This document shows, one piece after another, positions 1 through 8,388 of a DNA stretch of 64,000 nucleotides (position 1 is its first letter; the number at the start of each line of letters is the position of its first letter). This stretch comes from an uncultured Prevotellaceae bacterium (GTDB lineage: Bacteria; Bacteroidota; Bacteroidia; Bacteroidales; Bacteroidaceae). The position numbers were made by a program, and so were the translations under genes. The stretch covers positions 1-64,000 of the forward strand of contig CADCIB010000005.1 of NCBI GenBank assembly GCA_902801375.1, written 5' to 3'. A model generated the notes under the pieces. That model saw only the letters and a list, made by a program, of their open reading frames with translations, was not told where the DNA came from and ran no database searches.

Positions 1-9
1 CAAGTCTCA

Positions 10-29
10 GCTCGCGCCTAAACGCGAGC
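10..29. repeat. Short GC-rich hairpin at the window edge
   Basis: GCTCGCG and CGCGAGC form a perfect 7-bp stem around a 6-base loop. It lies downstream of the KilA-N remnant on the minus strand and may be its terminator, but no clear T-run follows. Nothing else is visible in bases 1-136. Confidence 0.35.
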
Positions 30-136
30 ATCAACTTCTATCATCTCGTAGGTTAATATTTTGGCGAATTTTGGAACAAGAATCAAAAAGTCAACGCTTA
101 CTTATGTAGTTCTATGTTATGTCCTATCTGCTCATG

Positions 137-835
137 TTATTTTAACAAGTTCCTATTGTCGTCGTTCTCCAACACACGCATCTGATTGATGGCAATCTGA
201 TTGAGCCGAACAAGTCGGTCGCCCTGTGGCACTCCCTCATCAATGAGAACTGCATTGATGTTCTCCATATTAGCCAGACAAATCAGTTCATTGATGGAGG
301 CATAGTCACGGATATTCCCTTTTAGTTCAGGATGGGCTTCGCGCCATTGCTTGGCCGTCTGTCCGAACATGGCAACATTGAGCACGTCTGCTTCCTCTGC
401 ATAGATGATGCTGGCCTGTGCTGCCGTCACCTCTTCTGGAATCAGGTTTTGCTTTATAGCATCAGTATGAATGCGATAGTTGATTTTCGATAGTTCACGC
501 TTTGCTGACCATCCGAGCAGCTTTTGCTCATCTGTCTTCATTCGCTCGAACTCCTGTATCAAATAGAGTTTGAACTGTGGGGATACCCATGTAGCAAACT
601 CGAAAGCAATGTCCTTATGGGCGTAAGTACCGCCGTAGCGGCCAGCCTTGGCAATGATTCCGCGTGAGTTAGTCTTTTCCACCCATTGCTTTACAGAGAG
701 GATGAAGCGATTCAGGCCTGCTGCATTTTTAATTCCCTCGAATTCGGGGGAATTAAAATTCGGATTCATCAGCCGCTCCCATATTCCAAGGAACTCTATG
801 GTGTTGCGATTGCGTAGCTTTGAGGCGTTCTTATT
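137..835 (-). pseudogene. KilA-N domain protein, 5'-truncated remnant
   Basis: The reading frame matches the second half of a KilA-N domain, a DNA-binding domain common in phage and plasmid proteins: GRYGGTYAHKDIAFEFATW is the family's signature core, followed by FKLYLIQEFERMK and a helical C-terminal part. The first ATG of the frame (769) lies inside the domain. The frame continues upstream, with domain-like residues RNRNTIEFLGIWERL, until a stop at 836-838, and no start or N-terminal KilA-N part is found beyond it. What is seen is therefore a gene that lost its first 50-60 codons. It may still be translated from the internal ATG, giving 210 aa, but the domain would be incomplete. Origin from an old prophage or plasmid is inference. 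Confidence 0.7.
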
Positions 836-880
836 TTATATTGTGTTACAATCACTTACGAGAAAGAAAAACAATCCCAC

Positions 881-1033
881 ATGAATCTATATATAAAAGT
901 TACTTTTGACCCGATAAAAACATGCTCTGACCCGATAAAGGAGATGCTTTATCAAGCTGTCTTACAGAATGGCACACTCAACTATGCTGAATACGCAACT
1001 GTTGTAGGAGCCATCGTGCCATCCAAAGGATGA
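881..1033 (+). CDS. Hypothetical 50-aa ORF, possible gene fragment
   Basis: A short frame starts with MNLYIKVTFDPIK and ends PSKG. I do not recognise it. It lies next to the broken KilA-N gene, on the other strand, and may be part of the same decayed accessory patch. There is no strong ribosome binding site before it, and coding status is doubtful. Confidence 0.25.
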   Translation: MNLYIKVTFDPIKTCSDPIKEMLYQAVLQNGTLNYAEYATVVGAIVPSKG

Positions 1034-1109
1034 TTTGGGATGGACAGTACGAACAAAGTGAAAGAAACGTTAAGAGTTGTGGCATGATGGGCATTTTAGG
1101 GGCTTAACG

Positions 1110-1140
1110 TTGACTGTTCATGACAGTTTTTGTATCTTTG
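1110..1140 (+). promoter_or_regulatory. Bacteroidota-type promoter for the 1169 operon
   Basis: TTG at 1110-1112 and TATCTTTG at 1133-1140 with a 20-base gap fit the sigma-ABfr consensus. The -7 box ends 28 bases before the ATG at 1169. Confidence 0.7.
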
Positions 1141-1168
1141 CAAACGGAAATCGAACTACAATAGGAAT

Positions 1169-1981
1169 ATGAAGCAACAACATGCAGTGATTGTGCTCTT
1201 TGTGCTGATTGTCGTGTCGGGACTGACGTCTTTCGGCAGCTATAAGATGACAGACAGTCGGGTGAGCAACGATATGAAACAGGCATTGGCGCTGACGATG
1301 GCCGAGCAGCAGAGCAATGTCATCAGCCAGGACACCATCCGGAAGTTTAACAGCCACCTGCAGATTGCCGAACTCCGCGGCAAGGTCACCTTGGCCGTTG
1401 ATGCCAGGGGGCAGCAGTTCAAGGCATACGCCAAGTGTTCGGAAGCTACGGTCTTCAGCCTGTCAGACCAGCGGCCTGCCACGCTGCTGTGGGCATTGAC
1501 GGGGTGTTGGGCGATGTTCCTGTGCTATCGTCGTAGGTTGACGCCCAGCAGCGAGATTCATTGCCCCCAGAAGGGCGAGAGTTTTGGCGGGCTGACCTAC
1601 TCAGAGACCGACTGCCGTTTCTATGCCGCCGATGGCAACCTGGTGCAGCTCACCCCGATGCAGCATCAGCTGATGGAGATGTTTTTCCGTTCGCCTAACC
1701 ATACGCTGACGAAGACGGAGATTTGCGATGCCCTCTGGCCCAAGAAACCCGATGCCAACGACACGCTCTACACGCTTGTCAGAAGACTGAAACCCGTCGT
1801 GGAGCGGTATTCCAAGCTTAAAATCGAGTCAGACCGCAGCAAGGCGTATCGCCTGACTATCAAGAAGATAGAAAACCGACAGGGGAATGTCGGCGTAATG
1901 TCAGACAATTGTCAGGAAGAATCTTTGGGCGTTTCTCCATCTCTTCATACTTTTGCAGCCAAAAACGCAAGCAAGGTATGA
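1169..1981 (+). CDS. Membrane-tethered winged-helix (OmpR-type) transcriptional regulator
   Basis: This 270-aa protein has a membrane segment at about residues 6-24, a small 80-residue region presumably outside the cytoplasm, a second membrane segment at about 103-120 followed by RRR, and a C-terminal winged-helix DNA-binding domain of the Trans_reg_C type at about 160-231 (LTPMQHQLMEMFF, then TKTEICDALWP and the LVRRLK recognition helix). There is no receiver domain, so it resembles one-component ToxR-like regulators that sense across the membrane. The start at 1169 was chosen because it gives a clean N-terminal anchor just after the promoter. Its stop overlaps the start of the TonB-receptor-like gene by 4 bases, so control of that gene or its own operon is likely but inferred. 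Such short sensor regulators sit beside outer-membrane genes in other Bacteroidota. Confidence 0.75.
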   Translation: MKQQHAVIVLFVLIVVSGLTSFGSYKMTDSRVSNDMKQALALTMAEQQSNVISQDTIRKFNSHLQIAELRGKVTLAVDARGQQFKAYAKCSEATVFSLSDQRPATLLWALTGCWAMFLCYRRRLTPSSEIHCPQKGESFGGLTYSETDCRFYAADGNLVQLTPMQHQLMEMFFRSPNHTLTKTEICDALWPKKPDANDTLYTLVRRLKPVVERYSKLKIESDRSKAYRLTIKKIENRQGNVGVMSDNCQEESLGVSPSLHTFAAKNASKV

Positions 1982-4008
1982 AGAGATTCTTTTTTCTATG
2001 TCTGTTCGTGGCAACAGCATGCTCTGCTTCGGCACAGCAGGAAGTGGAGTTGGAAGAGGTAACGGTGAAGGGTGCCAAGACGGTACAGCGCGCCGACGGG
2101 CAGTGGATCTATCCCAGTCGTCAGCAGTTGGAGCATTCCACCAACGGCTATTCGCTCCTTTCGAAACTGACGCTGCCTCACATGCGGGTGGACCCCGTTC
2201 AGCACACCATCACGGCACTGTCGAATCTGGGGGCCGTGCAGGTGCGCATCAACGGCATTGTGGCCTCGCAGGAAGACCTGCTGGCTCTCGATGTCAAGGC
2301 GGTGCAGCGCATCGAATATATCGACAATCCAGGTGTGCGCTATGGCGAGGGAACGGCATACGTCGTCAACATGGTGGTCAGGAAGGCAACGAGCGGACGT
2401 GTGCTGGGCGCCGACCTGACCAATACGCTGACGACGGTCAACGGCAAGGAGACGGTCTTTGGGAAGTTCAATCGAGGGAAGAGTGAGCTCGGCCTGCACT
2501 ACACCCTGGGCTATCAGGACTTCAAGGGTACTGACTATGAAGAACGGGCAGACTACGAACTGGCTGCAGGCGACATCCGCTCCATCGCTCGCCAGCAGCT
2601 TGAAGGGCATGACAAGCACCTCTATCACAATGGGCAGCTGACCTACAGCCTGAGCGACTCCGACTATGTGTTTCAGGGGAAGCTCACCGCCCGTCGCGAC
2701 ATCAAGCCCCAGCGCAGCTATACGAAGATGGCGGTGGACGGGCAGGTCAGCGAAGACCATTCCTCCAAGCGTGGCTTCTCACCTGCCCTCGACCTCTACT
2801 TCCACCGTCGTTTCGCGCGACACCAGTCTCTGACAGCCAATGCCGTGGGCACCTATATCAAGACCGACAGCTATGCCGAGCAGAACGAAGGCTTTCCGTA
2901 CAACTATACGGTAGCGGGCAGGACCTCATCGCTCTTTACTGAGGCCATCTACGAGAACCAACTGCAGCCCTTCACCCTGTCTGCCGGCCTGCAATACAAC
3001 CAGAAGTACATCCACAACGAATATGCGGGCGGCACCAACGCCACGAACGACATACGCTCGTCGGCCATCTATCTGTTTGGGCAGCTGAAAGGCCACTTGG
3101 GCAAGCTGGGCTATATGGGCGGCCTGGGTGCCAGCAACTACTACTGCCGTCAGACCGACCACGACTACCGCTTCTGGCTGTTCCGCCCGAAACTCACCGT
3201 TGCCTATCCTTTGACAGAAAGACTCAAGGTGAAATACGACTTCGAGGTGTCGCAGCACATCTCGCAGATAGCACTCGTGAGCGATGTGTCGATCAAGCAG
3301 AATGCCCTGGAAACGCTGGTTGGCAACCCCGACATACGGCCTAACCGGGTGACCAGCCACGACCTGCGCCTGACTTACTCCACCCCCAGACTCACCACCG
3401 AACTGCAGGGCTACTACCGCCTGAACGCCCATTGCAACATGGAGCGGTACGACCGACAGGCCGACCATTTCTTCAAGACGCAAACCAACGCCGACAATGA
3501 GTGCAGCTTCTTCTTCGTTCAGAACTACAACCAATGGGAGATTGTGCCCGACCGCCTTTCGGCCACGCTCTATGGCGGCATCTGGCGTTTTTTCAACTTC
3601 ACTGACGACTACCGCCATACCTATACCGCCTTCAACGGGGGTGCCAGCCTTGAGGCATATCTTGGACCCTGGACCTTGTCGGCATACGCCGATAACGGCT
3701 GGCACTTCATGGAGGGTGAGCATCGCGGCCATCAGGGTGCCGCTTGGTATATGTCAGCTGCCTATCGGATGAAACGGCTGACCGTTTCGCTCTATGTCCA
3801 GCACCCCTTCTCTGCCCATCCGCTCAGCAACAAGACGGAGGTCGAAAGCCGCTACATCCACAAGGTGGCTGTCAACCATGAGCGCGACTTCGGCAATATG
3901 CTGACGCTCAACCTCTCGTGGAACCTCTCGTCGGGCAGTAAGTATCGCCATATCCAGCGCACCATGAACCACCAGGACACTGACACGGGAATCCTGCAAG
4001 GCCCATGA
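1978..4008 (+). CDS. TonB-dependent-receptor-like outer membrane beta-barrel protein
   Basis: The 676-aa protein begins with a signal peptide (MKRFFFLCLFVATACSASAQ). A plug-like part follows, with VELEEVTVKGAK near the N-terminus, RINGIVASQEDL and IEYIDNPGVRYGEGTAYVVN, and then a long alternating barrel rich in aromatic residues. It lacks the carboxypeptidase-D-like extension of SusC proteins and is shorter than the usual 750-1,000 aa of TonB receptors; it best fits the OMP_b-brl_3 group. The substrate cannot be read from the sequence. Start and stop both overlap neighbours by ATGA, which indicates translational coupling in a three-gene operon with the membrane regulator upstream and the unknown gene downstream. 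No SusD-like partner is present. Confidence 0.8.
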   Translation: MKRFFFLCLFVATACSASAQQEVELEEVTVKGAKTVQRADGQWIYPSRQQLEHSTNGYSLLSKLTLPHMRVDPVQHTITALSNLGAVQVRINGIVASQEDLLALDVKAVQRIEYIDNPGVRYGEGTAYVVNMVVRKATSGRVLGADLTNTLTTVNGKETVFGKFNRGKSELGLHYTLGYQDFKGTDYEERADYELAAGDIRSIARQQLEGHDKHLYHNGQLTYSLSDSDYVFQGKLTARRDIKPQRSYTKMAVDGQVSEDHSSKRGFSPALDLYFHRRFARHQSLTANAVGTYIKTDSYAEQNEGFPYNYTVAGRTSSLFTEAIYENQLQPFTLSAGLQYNQKYIHNEYAGGTNATNDIRSSAIYLFGQLKGHLGKLGYMGGLGASNYYCRQTDHDYRFWLFRPKLTVAYPLTERLKVKYDFEVSQHISQIALVSDVSIKQNALETLVGNPDIRPNRVTSHDLRLTYSTPRLTTELQGYYRLNAHCNMERYDRQADHFFKTQTNADNECSFFFVQNYNQWEIVPDRLSATLYGGIWRFFNFTDDYRHTYTAFNGGASLEAYLGPWTLSAYADNGWHFMEGEHRGHQGAAWYMSAAYRMKRLTVSLYVQHPFSAHPLSNKTEVESRYIHKVAVNHERDFGNMLTLNLSWNLSSGSKYRHIQRTMNHQDTDTGILQGP

Positions 4009-4610
4009 GAAAGGTCGTCGTCTTTTTCGCTGCCATCATCGTCGTGGCAGTAAGCATCGAGTGGTATGAGTCGTGTGGTGGATTGAAATCGCACAAGGCG
4101 GTCTTTGCACGCCAGCTCGCCTATGCCGACTTCCGTAAATACAAGGATGTGGACTACGATTATGTGGTCAGCATTCCGTCGTTCTTCATGGCTCAGCCAG
4201 ATTCTCTCCAAGAGGAGAAAGGCCGCATGCGCTTCGAATATGGCGATGAATGGATCAGCATCGTCATCGAGAGTCAGGTGATGAACAACGAGGGGCAGTC
4301 GCTCCAGTCGGGCATGGACTCACTGGCCCGTGTGCTTCATGCCACAGACTGTAAGCTCGGCAGCGACTATTTCATCCTCTCTGGCCCTCAGTACGAAAAC
4401 GGGAATAGCATGGAGGGCTACAGCTATTACACGAAGGTGATGCCCAATCACAAACTCTGGTTCGTCTGTACGATGATTTATCCCGACGGCTATAAAGATG
4501 TCCTCACCCGCCTGTTCAAGGAAATCGACGATTGGCAGATATGGGAACCTCCCCACCTGCAACTGAAACAGGGCGAAGAGCAGACACCGAAAGCACGACG
4601 CCACCATTAA
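4005..4610 (+). CDS. Hypothetical membrane-anchored or exported protein
   Basis: The 201-aa product starts with a hydrophobic segment (VVVFFAAIIVVAVSIEW), either an uncleaved signal anchor or a signal peptide. The rest is mixed alpha/beta without a domain I recognise (FEYGDEWISIVIESQ, YILSGPQYENG-like strands, then FKEIDDWQIWEPP). The start overlaps the stop of the barrel protein by 4 bases, so the two are probably made together; a periplasmic accessory to the barrel is possible. The C-terminal KARRHH tail is basic. The function is unknown. Confidence 0.6.
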   Translation: MRKVVVFFAAIIVVAVSIEWYESCGGLKSHKAVFARQLAYADFRKYKDVDYDYVVSIPSFFMAQPDSLQEEKGRMRFEYGDEWISIVIESQVMNNEGQSLQSGMDSLARVLHATDCKLGSDYFILSGPQYENGNSMEGYSYYTKVMPNHKLWFVCTMIYPDGYKDVLTRLFKEIDDWQIWEPPHLQLKQGEEQTPKARRHH

Positions 4611-4637
4611 GCCTTTTCAACGGCAATAATATACTAT

Positions 4638-4656
4638 TTGACCCTGAGAGGGTCAA
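4638..4656. terminator. Hairpin after the three-gene operon
   Basis: TTGACCCT-GAG-AGGGTCAA gives an 8-bp stem 28 bases after the stop at 4610. No T-run follows, so it may be a terminator or an RNA end stabiliser. The remaining bases up to 4840 show no gene; a 64-codon minus-strand frame there has no support. Confidence 0.45.
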
Positions 4657-4840
4657 GTAAAATACAGTCAGATGGTAGCGGCTCCGGGATCAGACATCGG
4701 AGAGCCCGTGATAAGGCATTGAAGAGATGGTCAGATAGACATCCATGATGTTGTCTACGTGACAATACGTCCAAACACGAAGAGTGGAAGAGGACTGGTG
4801 TCTTGGAGCCAATCCTCTTTCCCTTCATTCTTAGGTGTCG

Positions 4841-5128
4841 CTATTTCACTTCCAAATAGCTTTTCAGCGCCTCTACATAGTCCTCGAAGGCTTTCAGCCC
4901 TACTGGCGTGATGCGGCAGAGCGTGCAGGGCTTCTTGCCCTTGAAGGTCTTTTCCACCTCGATGTAGCCCGCCGCCGAGAGTTTGTCAATCTGCACACTC
5001 AGGTTGCCCGCCGTGGCTCCCGTCTGCTCCTTGATATACGGAAACTCAGCTTCTTCGGTACTGATGAGCAGCGACATCACAGCCAGTCGCAACTCCGAGT
5101 GCAGCAGTGGGTCTAATGGCTTGAACAT
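4841..5128 (-). CDS. Winged-helix transcriptional regulator (MarR/ArsR-like, HTH_34 type)
   Basis: The 95-aa protein has the layout of small winged-helix regulators: LHSELRLAVMSLLI (first helix), the HTH around IKEQTGATAGNLSVQIDKL, and a wing with GYIEVEKTFKGKKPCTLCRIT, ending in a long helix that would dimerise. The start at 5128 is preceded by a good ribosome binding site (GGAGG, 7 bases away). It lies 13 bases after a multi-spanning membrane protein on the same strand. This pairing of a membrane protein with a small winged-helix repressor recurs in Bacteroidota and suggests that it controls the pair. Two cysteines (CTLC) in the wing region are notable but may be structural. Confidence 0.75.
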   Translation of the reverse strand: MFKPLDPLLHSELRLAVMSLLISTEEAEFPYIKEQTGATAGNLSVQIDKLSAAGYIEVEKTFKGKKPCTLCRITPVGLKAFEDYVEALKSYLEVK

Positions 5129-5141
5129 TGACGCACCTCCT

Positions 5142-5780
5142 TTATTGATGATTCTGGAAATAGATGACGAATCCAGGCACGATAAGGCCAACCACGGAAA
5201 CGGCAGCCATCACATAGAGTTGTTCTGCCCAGGGGTATTGCAAAGCGCAGAAGAACCCACCCAATCCGGCTATGAAGCCGCAAATTTGTACGACGCGGTT
5301 CTTCAGGATGAAGCCTGTTATGGTCGACGCAATACCGAAACACAGCGATATGATGCTGGTCAGGTTGATGTAGAGGTGAGCGTCGGGATAATCGCCCGAT
5401 ACGGTGAACGTCAGGTTCAACAATCCGCAACCTGCCAGACAAAAGATGAGGCCAATGGCACCTATGAATATGCCGAACGTGGACCATACCTGGCCGATGG
5501 TCTTGCCAACAAAGTTGGTGGGGGCAGACTCTTTTTGCCTGCCGATGAGTCTCTCGGCAAAGTAACCGACGAACCACATGACTGCCCACAGGACGTTCCA
5601 CACGGGGCCACCGTGATGCTTCCACAGATAGGCAATGAGCAGGGCAAACACAAAGACGCAAAAGCCCCATGAGATGAGCGATGTAGATGAGTTCTTGCTG
5701 ATTGTGCTGCGGCTGCGCTCTATCTGCTCCGCGATGATTTCCAGACTGCGCTCGGCAGTCAGCTTATTCTTCTCTTCCAT
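5142..5780 (-). CDS. Multi-spanning integral membrane protein of unknown function
   Basis: The 212-aa protein starts with a charged cytoplasmic helix (ERSLEIIAEQIERSRSTI), then about six membrane segments: SLISWGFCVFVFALLIAYLW, VWNVLWAVMWFVGYF, FGIFIGAIGLIFCLAGC, IISLCFGIASTITGFIL, ICGFIAGLGGFFCAL and AAVSVVGLIVPGFVIYF. No transport or enzyme motif is visible. The start at 5780 is preferred over the upstream frame because the earlier codons run into the promoter. It is first in a two-gene operon with the winged-helix regulator 13 bases downstream. The function is unknown. Confidence 0.7.
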   Translation of the reverse strand: MEEKNKLTAERSLEIIAEQIERSRSTISKNSSTSLISWGFCVFVFALLIAYLWKHHGGPVWNVLWAVMWFVGYFAERLIGRQKESAPTNFVGKTIGQVWSTFGIFIGAIGLIFCLAGCGLLNLTFTVSGDYPDAHLYINLTSIISLCFGIASTITGFILKNRVVQICGFIAGLGGFFCALQYPWAEQLYVMAAVSVVGLIVPGFVIYFQNHQ

Positions 5781-5886
5781 AATTGTTTCATTTTTTAAGA
5801 TGTTCTGGTTTGTTTTACTACTCTCCGGCCTCAGCCGTGCTCCTGCAGAAAGCGCGTCAAAGGCCAATTGTGTCCGGTTCACGGTG

Positions 5887-5917
5887 CAAAGATAGACAAG
5901 TTTATTTTATAAACCAA
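5887..5917 (-). promoter_or_regulatory. Promoter for the membrane protein/regulator pair
   Basis: On the minus strand TTG (5917-5915), 20 bases and TATCTTTG (5894-5887) match the Bacteroidota consensus. The rest of the gap 5918-6122 shows only AT-rich sequence and the box noted at 6081. Confidence 0.7.
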
Positions 5918-6080
5918 ATTATTTCGTAAATATTTTATCGTTTGCTTGCATTTTTAACATTTTCTTTGAAACACCCGTTGCAAACTTCATGTTTAAGCGC
6001 GATAGGAATGGGCAGCAAAGGGAGTGTGCAATTTACGTTAAATCCATCACCACTTTAAGTCGTATTCCATCCAAAAGCAG

Positions 6081-6088
6081 TACCTTTG
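6081..6088 (+). promoter_or_regulatory. -7 box of the promoter for the beta-flower gene
   Basis: TACCTTTG fits TAnnTTTG and ends 34 bases before the ATG at 6123. No clear TTG is found 19-20 bases upstream. Confidence 0.45.
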
Positions 6089-6122
6089 CAAAGGAATATG
6101 ACAATCTGAACAGATAGATAAT

Positions 6123-6479
6123 ATGGGATTCTTCGATTTCTTAAACAGCAACAACCACGTTGTGGCGAAGATTGATTCGAGTGGCAAACTGTATGACCGC
6201 AACAATCATGTCCTTGGCCGCATCACGTGGACTGGCGACGTACAAGATGCCAACAACCATACTCTTGGGCATATCAGCAGAAGTGGTGAGGTGAGGAGCC
6301 GGTGGTACAGCAAATTAGGCGAAGTACAGTCGAATGGTGAGGTTCGCGATAGCAATGGACACCTGTTAGGATCTATCGATTCGTGGGGAACTGTGAAGGA
6401 TAAGAACAACCACACCATCGGGCATGCCTCAGGCGTCCCGCGCCATCAAGCGGCCGTATTCTTCTTCTTTGAATTCTAA
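6123..6479 (+). CDS. 5-fold beta-flower-like repeat protein
   Basis: The 118-aa protein consists of about five copies of a short repeat of roughly 20 residues with the pattern G-x-[VL]-x-D-x-N-N-H-x-[LI]-G-x-I (DRNNHVLGRI, DANNHTLGHI, DSNGHLLGSI, DKNNHTIGHA). Such repeats build the small propeller-like fold named 5-fold beta-flower in domain databases. There is no signal peptide; the N-terminus MGFFDFLN may form an amphipathic helix. The C-terminal FFFFEF is very hydrophobic. It stands alone between a divergent operon and tRNA-Pro, so context gives no clue to its role. Naming is by the repeat pattern; the biochemical function is unknown. Confidence 0.65.
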   Translation: MGFFDFLNSNNHVVAKIDSSGKLYDRNNHVLGRITWTGDVQDANNHTLGHISRSGEVRSRWYSKLGEVQSNGEVRDSNGHLLGSIDSWGTVKDKNNHTIGHASGVPRHQAAVFFFFEF

Positions 6480-6519
6480 GGGGTTCGTCAAAGAAACGTG
6501 TTTGTTTGAAAAAGAAAAA

Positions 6520-6547
6520 GCGGCAAGTGAAAAGTCTCACTTGCCGC
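6520..6547 (-). terminator. Intrinsic terminator after tRNA-Pro
   Basis: An 11-bp stem (GCGGCAAGTGA with TCACTTGCCGC) is followed on the minus strand by TTTTTCTTTTTC. It lies directly past the tRNA 3' end and may also stop transcription of the beta-flower gene from the other side. Confidence 0.75.
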
Positions 6548-6553
6548 CTTCGG

Positions 6554-6626
6554 TCGGGATGAGGCGACTCGAACGCCCGACCCCTACGTCCCGAACGTAG
6601 TGCGCTACCAACTGCGCTACATCCCG
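6554..6626 (-). tRNA. tRNA-Pro (anticodon CGG)
   Basis: The minus strand folds into a full cloverleaf. The acceptor stem is CGGGATG/CATCCCG, the D arm has AGTTGGTA between GCGC stems, the anticodon stem is CTACG/CGTAG with loop TTCGGGA (anticodon CGG), and the T arm carries GTTCGAGTC. The discriminator base is A and CCA is not fully encoded (CCG follows). It reads proline codon CCG. Confidence 0.93.
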
Positions 6627-6668
6627 ATGCTTTCCATGGAAAGCAGGTGGTTTATTCAAAACCGGCTG

Positions 6669-6701
6669 CAAAGGTACAATGTTTTTTTGAAACACGTGCA
6701 A
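6669..6701 (-). promoter_or_regulatory. Promoter for tRNA-Pro
   Basis: On the minus strand TACCTTTG (6676-6669) lies about 43 bases before the tRNA; TTG at 6701-6699 is spaced 22 bases, slightly long for the consensus. Confidence 0.45.
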
Positions 6702-6784
6702 CTTTGCATGGAATTTTAACAAAAAAACATGCAAAACACATGGAAACCGTGATTTCCAATCCCTTGAGTCATGCTTTTTTGCGT

Positions 6785-8161
6785 TTATAGGCACGTTTTC
6801 AGTTCTGCCAGCCGCATGGAATTGCTGCCTTTCAGGAGGATGAGCCGATGCTCGGGCAGCTGCTCGGCGAGGGTTGCTTTCACCTCTTCGACATTGGCGA
6901 ACTTGCGGAAGGGGCTGTCGGTATGGCCAAATTCCTCGCCCACGAGCCACACATTCTGCAGTTTCAGCGTGACCAGTAAGTCCACGATGCGCTGATGCTC
7001 TTCGCCCGAAGCCATGCCCAGTTCGCGCATATCGCCCAAGATGAGCATCTTCTCTTGCCCCGTTTCCAGTGCGGCAAACGAGCGGAGGGCGGCGGCCATG
7101 CTTGTGGCATTGGCGTTGTAGGCATCCACGATGAGCGTGTTGTGGTCGGTCTGTGTGAGCTGTGAGCGGTTGTTCGTGGGCTGGTAGTGGCTCAGCGCAT
7201 GATTGATCTGCTCTTCATCCACATCAAAATAGAGTCCCACGGCGATGGCTGCCAACATATTGTAGACATTGTACGCACCAATGAGGTGGGTGCTGACGGT
7301 GAACGTCTCGTCGGGATATCCAGCGACGGAATCGCAGGAATCACTCCCAGCATCGTCTTCGTCATCGTTGATCCACCAGCGGAAGGTCAGGAAGGGATTG
7401 CAGCTGACCACCTCGCCCTTCACGGTGATGTCTTCCGAAGAGCCCGTTCCGTAGGCGAACTGCATCATGATGCCGCGGCTGTCGGCCATCTGCGTGAGGT
7501 CGGCATCGTCGGCATTGATGAAGATGAAGCCACTGTCTGGGTCGCCTTTGTCTTGCTCGTGGCGCAGGTAGTCGTAGAGTTCGCCCTTAGTCTGCTTCAC
7601 CCCCTCAAACGAACCGAAGCCTTCAAGGTGGGCACGCCCCACGTTGGTAATCAGTCCACAAGTGGGTTCAGCCGTTTCCACGAGTGTCTTGATGTCGCCA
7701 GGATGGCTGGCACCCATTTCGATGATGGCAATGTCGTGGTCGTCGGAGAGTCGGAACAGCGTCTTGGGCACACCCACGTCGTTGTTGAAATTGCCCTCCG
7801 TAGCCAGCACGTTGTATTCTTCTGCCAGCACGGCCCGCACCAGTTCTTTGGTCGTGGTTTTACCGTTAGTACCTGTGATAGCGATGACGGGGATGTCGAA
7901 CTGCCGGCGATGCTCGCGCGCCAGATCTTTGAACGTCTGCAGGCAGTCGTCTACGAGAATATAGCGCTCGTCTTTCACCACCTCTTTATCGTCCACGATG
8001 GCATAGGCACAACCCTTTTGCAGGGCGCCTTCGGCAAAGCGGTTGCCGTCGAACTTGTCGCCTTTCAAGGCCAGGAAGATGCTGCCTTCAGGGCAGTCGC
8101 GACTGTCGGTGGTAATGACGGGATGCTCTTGATAAAGCTGATATAGTTTTTGAATATCCAT
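6785..8161 (-). CDS. murF: UDP-N-acetylmuramoyl-tripeptide--D-alanyl-D-alanine ligase
   Basis: MurF joins D-Ala-D-Ala to UDP-MurNAc-tripeptide, the last cytoplasmic step in making the peptidoglycan precursor. The 458-aa protein has the Mur ligase layout: an N-terminal substrate domain (TTDSRDCPEGSIFLALKG, about 17-34), the ATP-binding loop ITGTNGKTTTKELV (about 105), the central NFNNDVGVP and IIEMGASHPGDI motifs, and a C-terminal domain with DAYNANATSM and ILGDMRELG, which set MurF apart from MurE. The start at 8161 was chosen because upstream codons overlap the promoter. It is a single gene here, with divergent promoters in the upstream gap, and not in a dcw cluster. Length and motifs are normal. 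Confidence 0.95.
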   Translation of the reverse strand: MDIQKLYQLYQEHPVITTDSRDCPEGSIFLALKGDKFDGNRFAEGALQKGCAYAIVDDKEVVKDERYILVDDCLQTFKDLAREHRRQFDIPVIAITGTNGKTTTKELVRAVLAEEYNVLATEGNFNNDVGVPKTLFRLSDDHDIAIIEMGASHPGDIKTLVETAEPTCGLITNVGRAHLEGFGSFEGVKQTKGELYDYLRHEQDKGDPDSGFIFINADDADLTQMADSRGIMMQFAYGTGSSEDITVKGEVVSCNPFLTFRWWINDDEDDAGSDSCDSVAGYPDETFTVSTHLIGAYNVYNMLAAIAVGLYFDVDEEQINHALSHYQPTNNRSQLTQTDHNTLIVDAYNANATSMAAALRSFAALETGQEKMLILGDMRELGMASGEEHQRIVDLLVTLKLQNVWLVGEEFGHTDSPFRKFANVEEVKATLAEQLPEHRLILLKGSNSMRLAELKTCL

Positions 8162-8184
8162 ATTGTTTTGTTGATTGTCGATGT

Positions 8185-8216
8185 GCAAAGGTAGCACTTT
8201 TTGTGTAACACGCCAA
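8185..8216 (-). promoter_or_regulatory. murF promoter
   Basis: Minus-strand TACCTTTG (8192-8185) with TTG at 8216-8214, spacing 21, lies 24 bases before the murF start. Confidence 0.6.
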
Positions 8217-8310
8217 ACAATTCACTGTCTTTTCACGCAAAAGCCGACAATTCTCCCCTGGCCGCCGCATTGTCGTTTGTGTCAAATGAAATAAAAAACG
8301 TACTTTTCTT

Positions 8311-8340
8311 TTGTGTTTTGCCCGAATATCATTATCTTTG
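8311..8340 (+). promoter_or_regulatory. Promoter for the truncated secreted-protein gene
   Basis: TTG (8311-8313), 19 bases and TATCTTTG (8333-8340) fit the consensus. The leader to 8463 is long, about 120 bases, and holds the GAGGTGAG-type low-complexity stretch at 8389-8421. Confidence 0.6.
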
Positions 8341-8388
8341 CACACGTAAACATCACTCAACTTTCGCAAGCTCCGCCTTACTTCAGTT

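Noticed and set aside
4634..4828. 64-codon minus-strand ORF after the winged-helix gene
   Set aside because: No ribosome binding site, a Cys/His/Arg-rich mix, and it runs through the hairpin at 4638.
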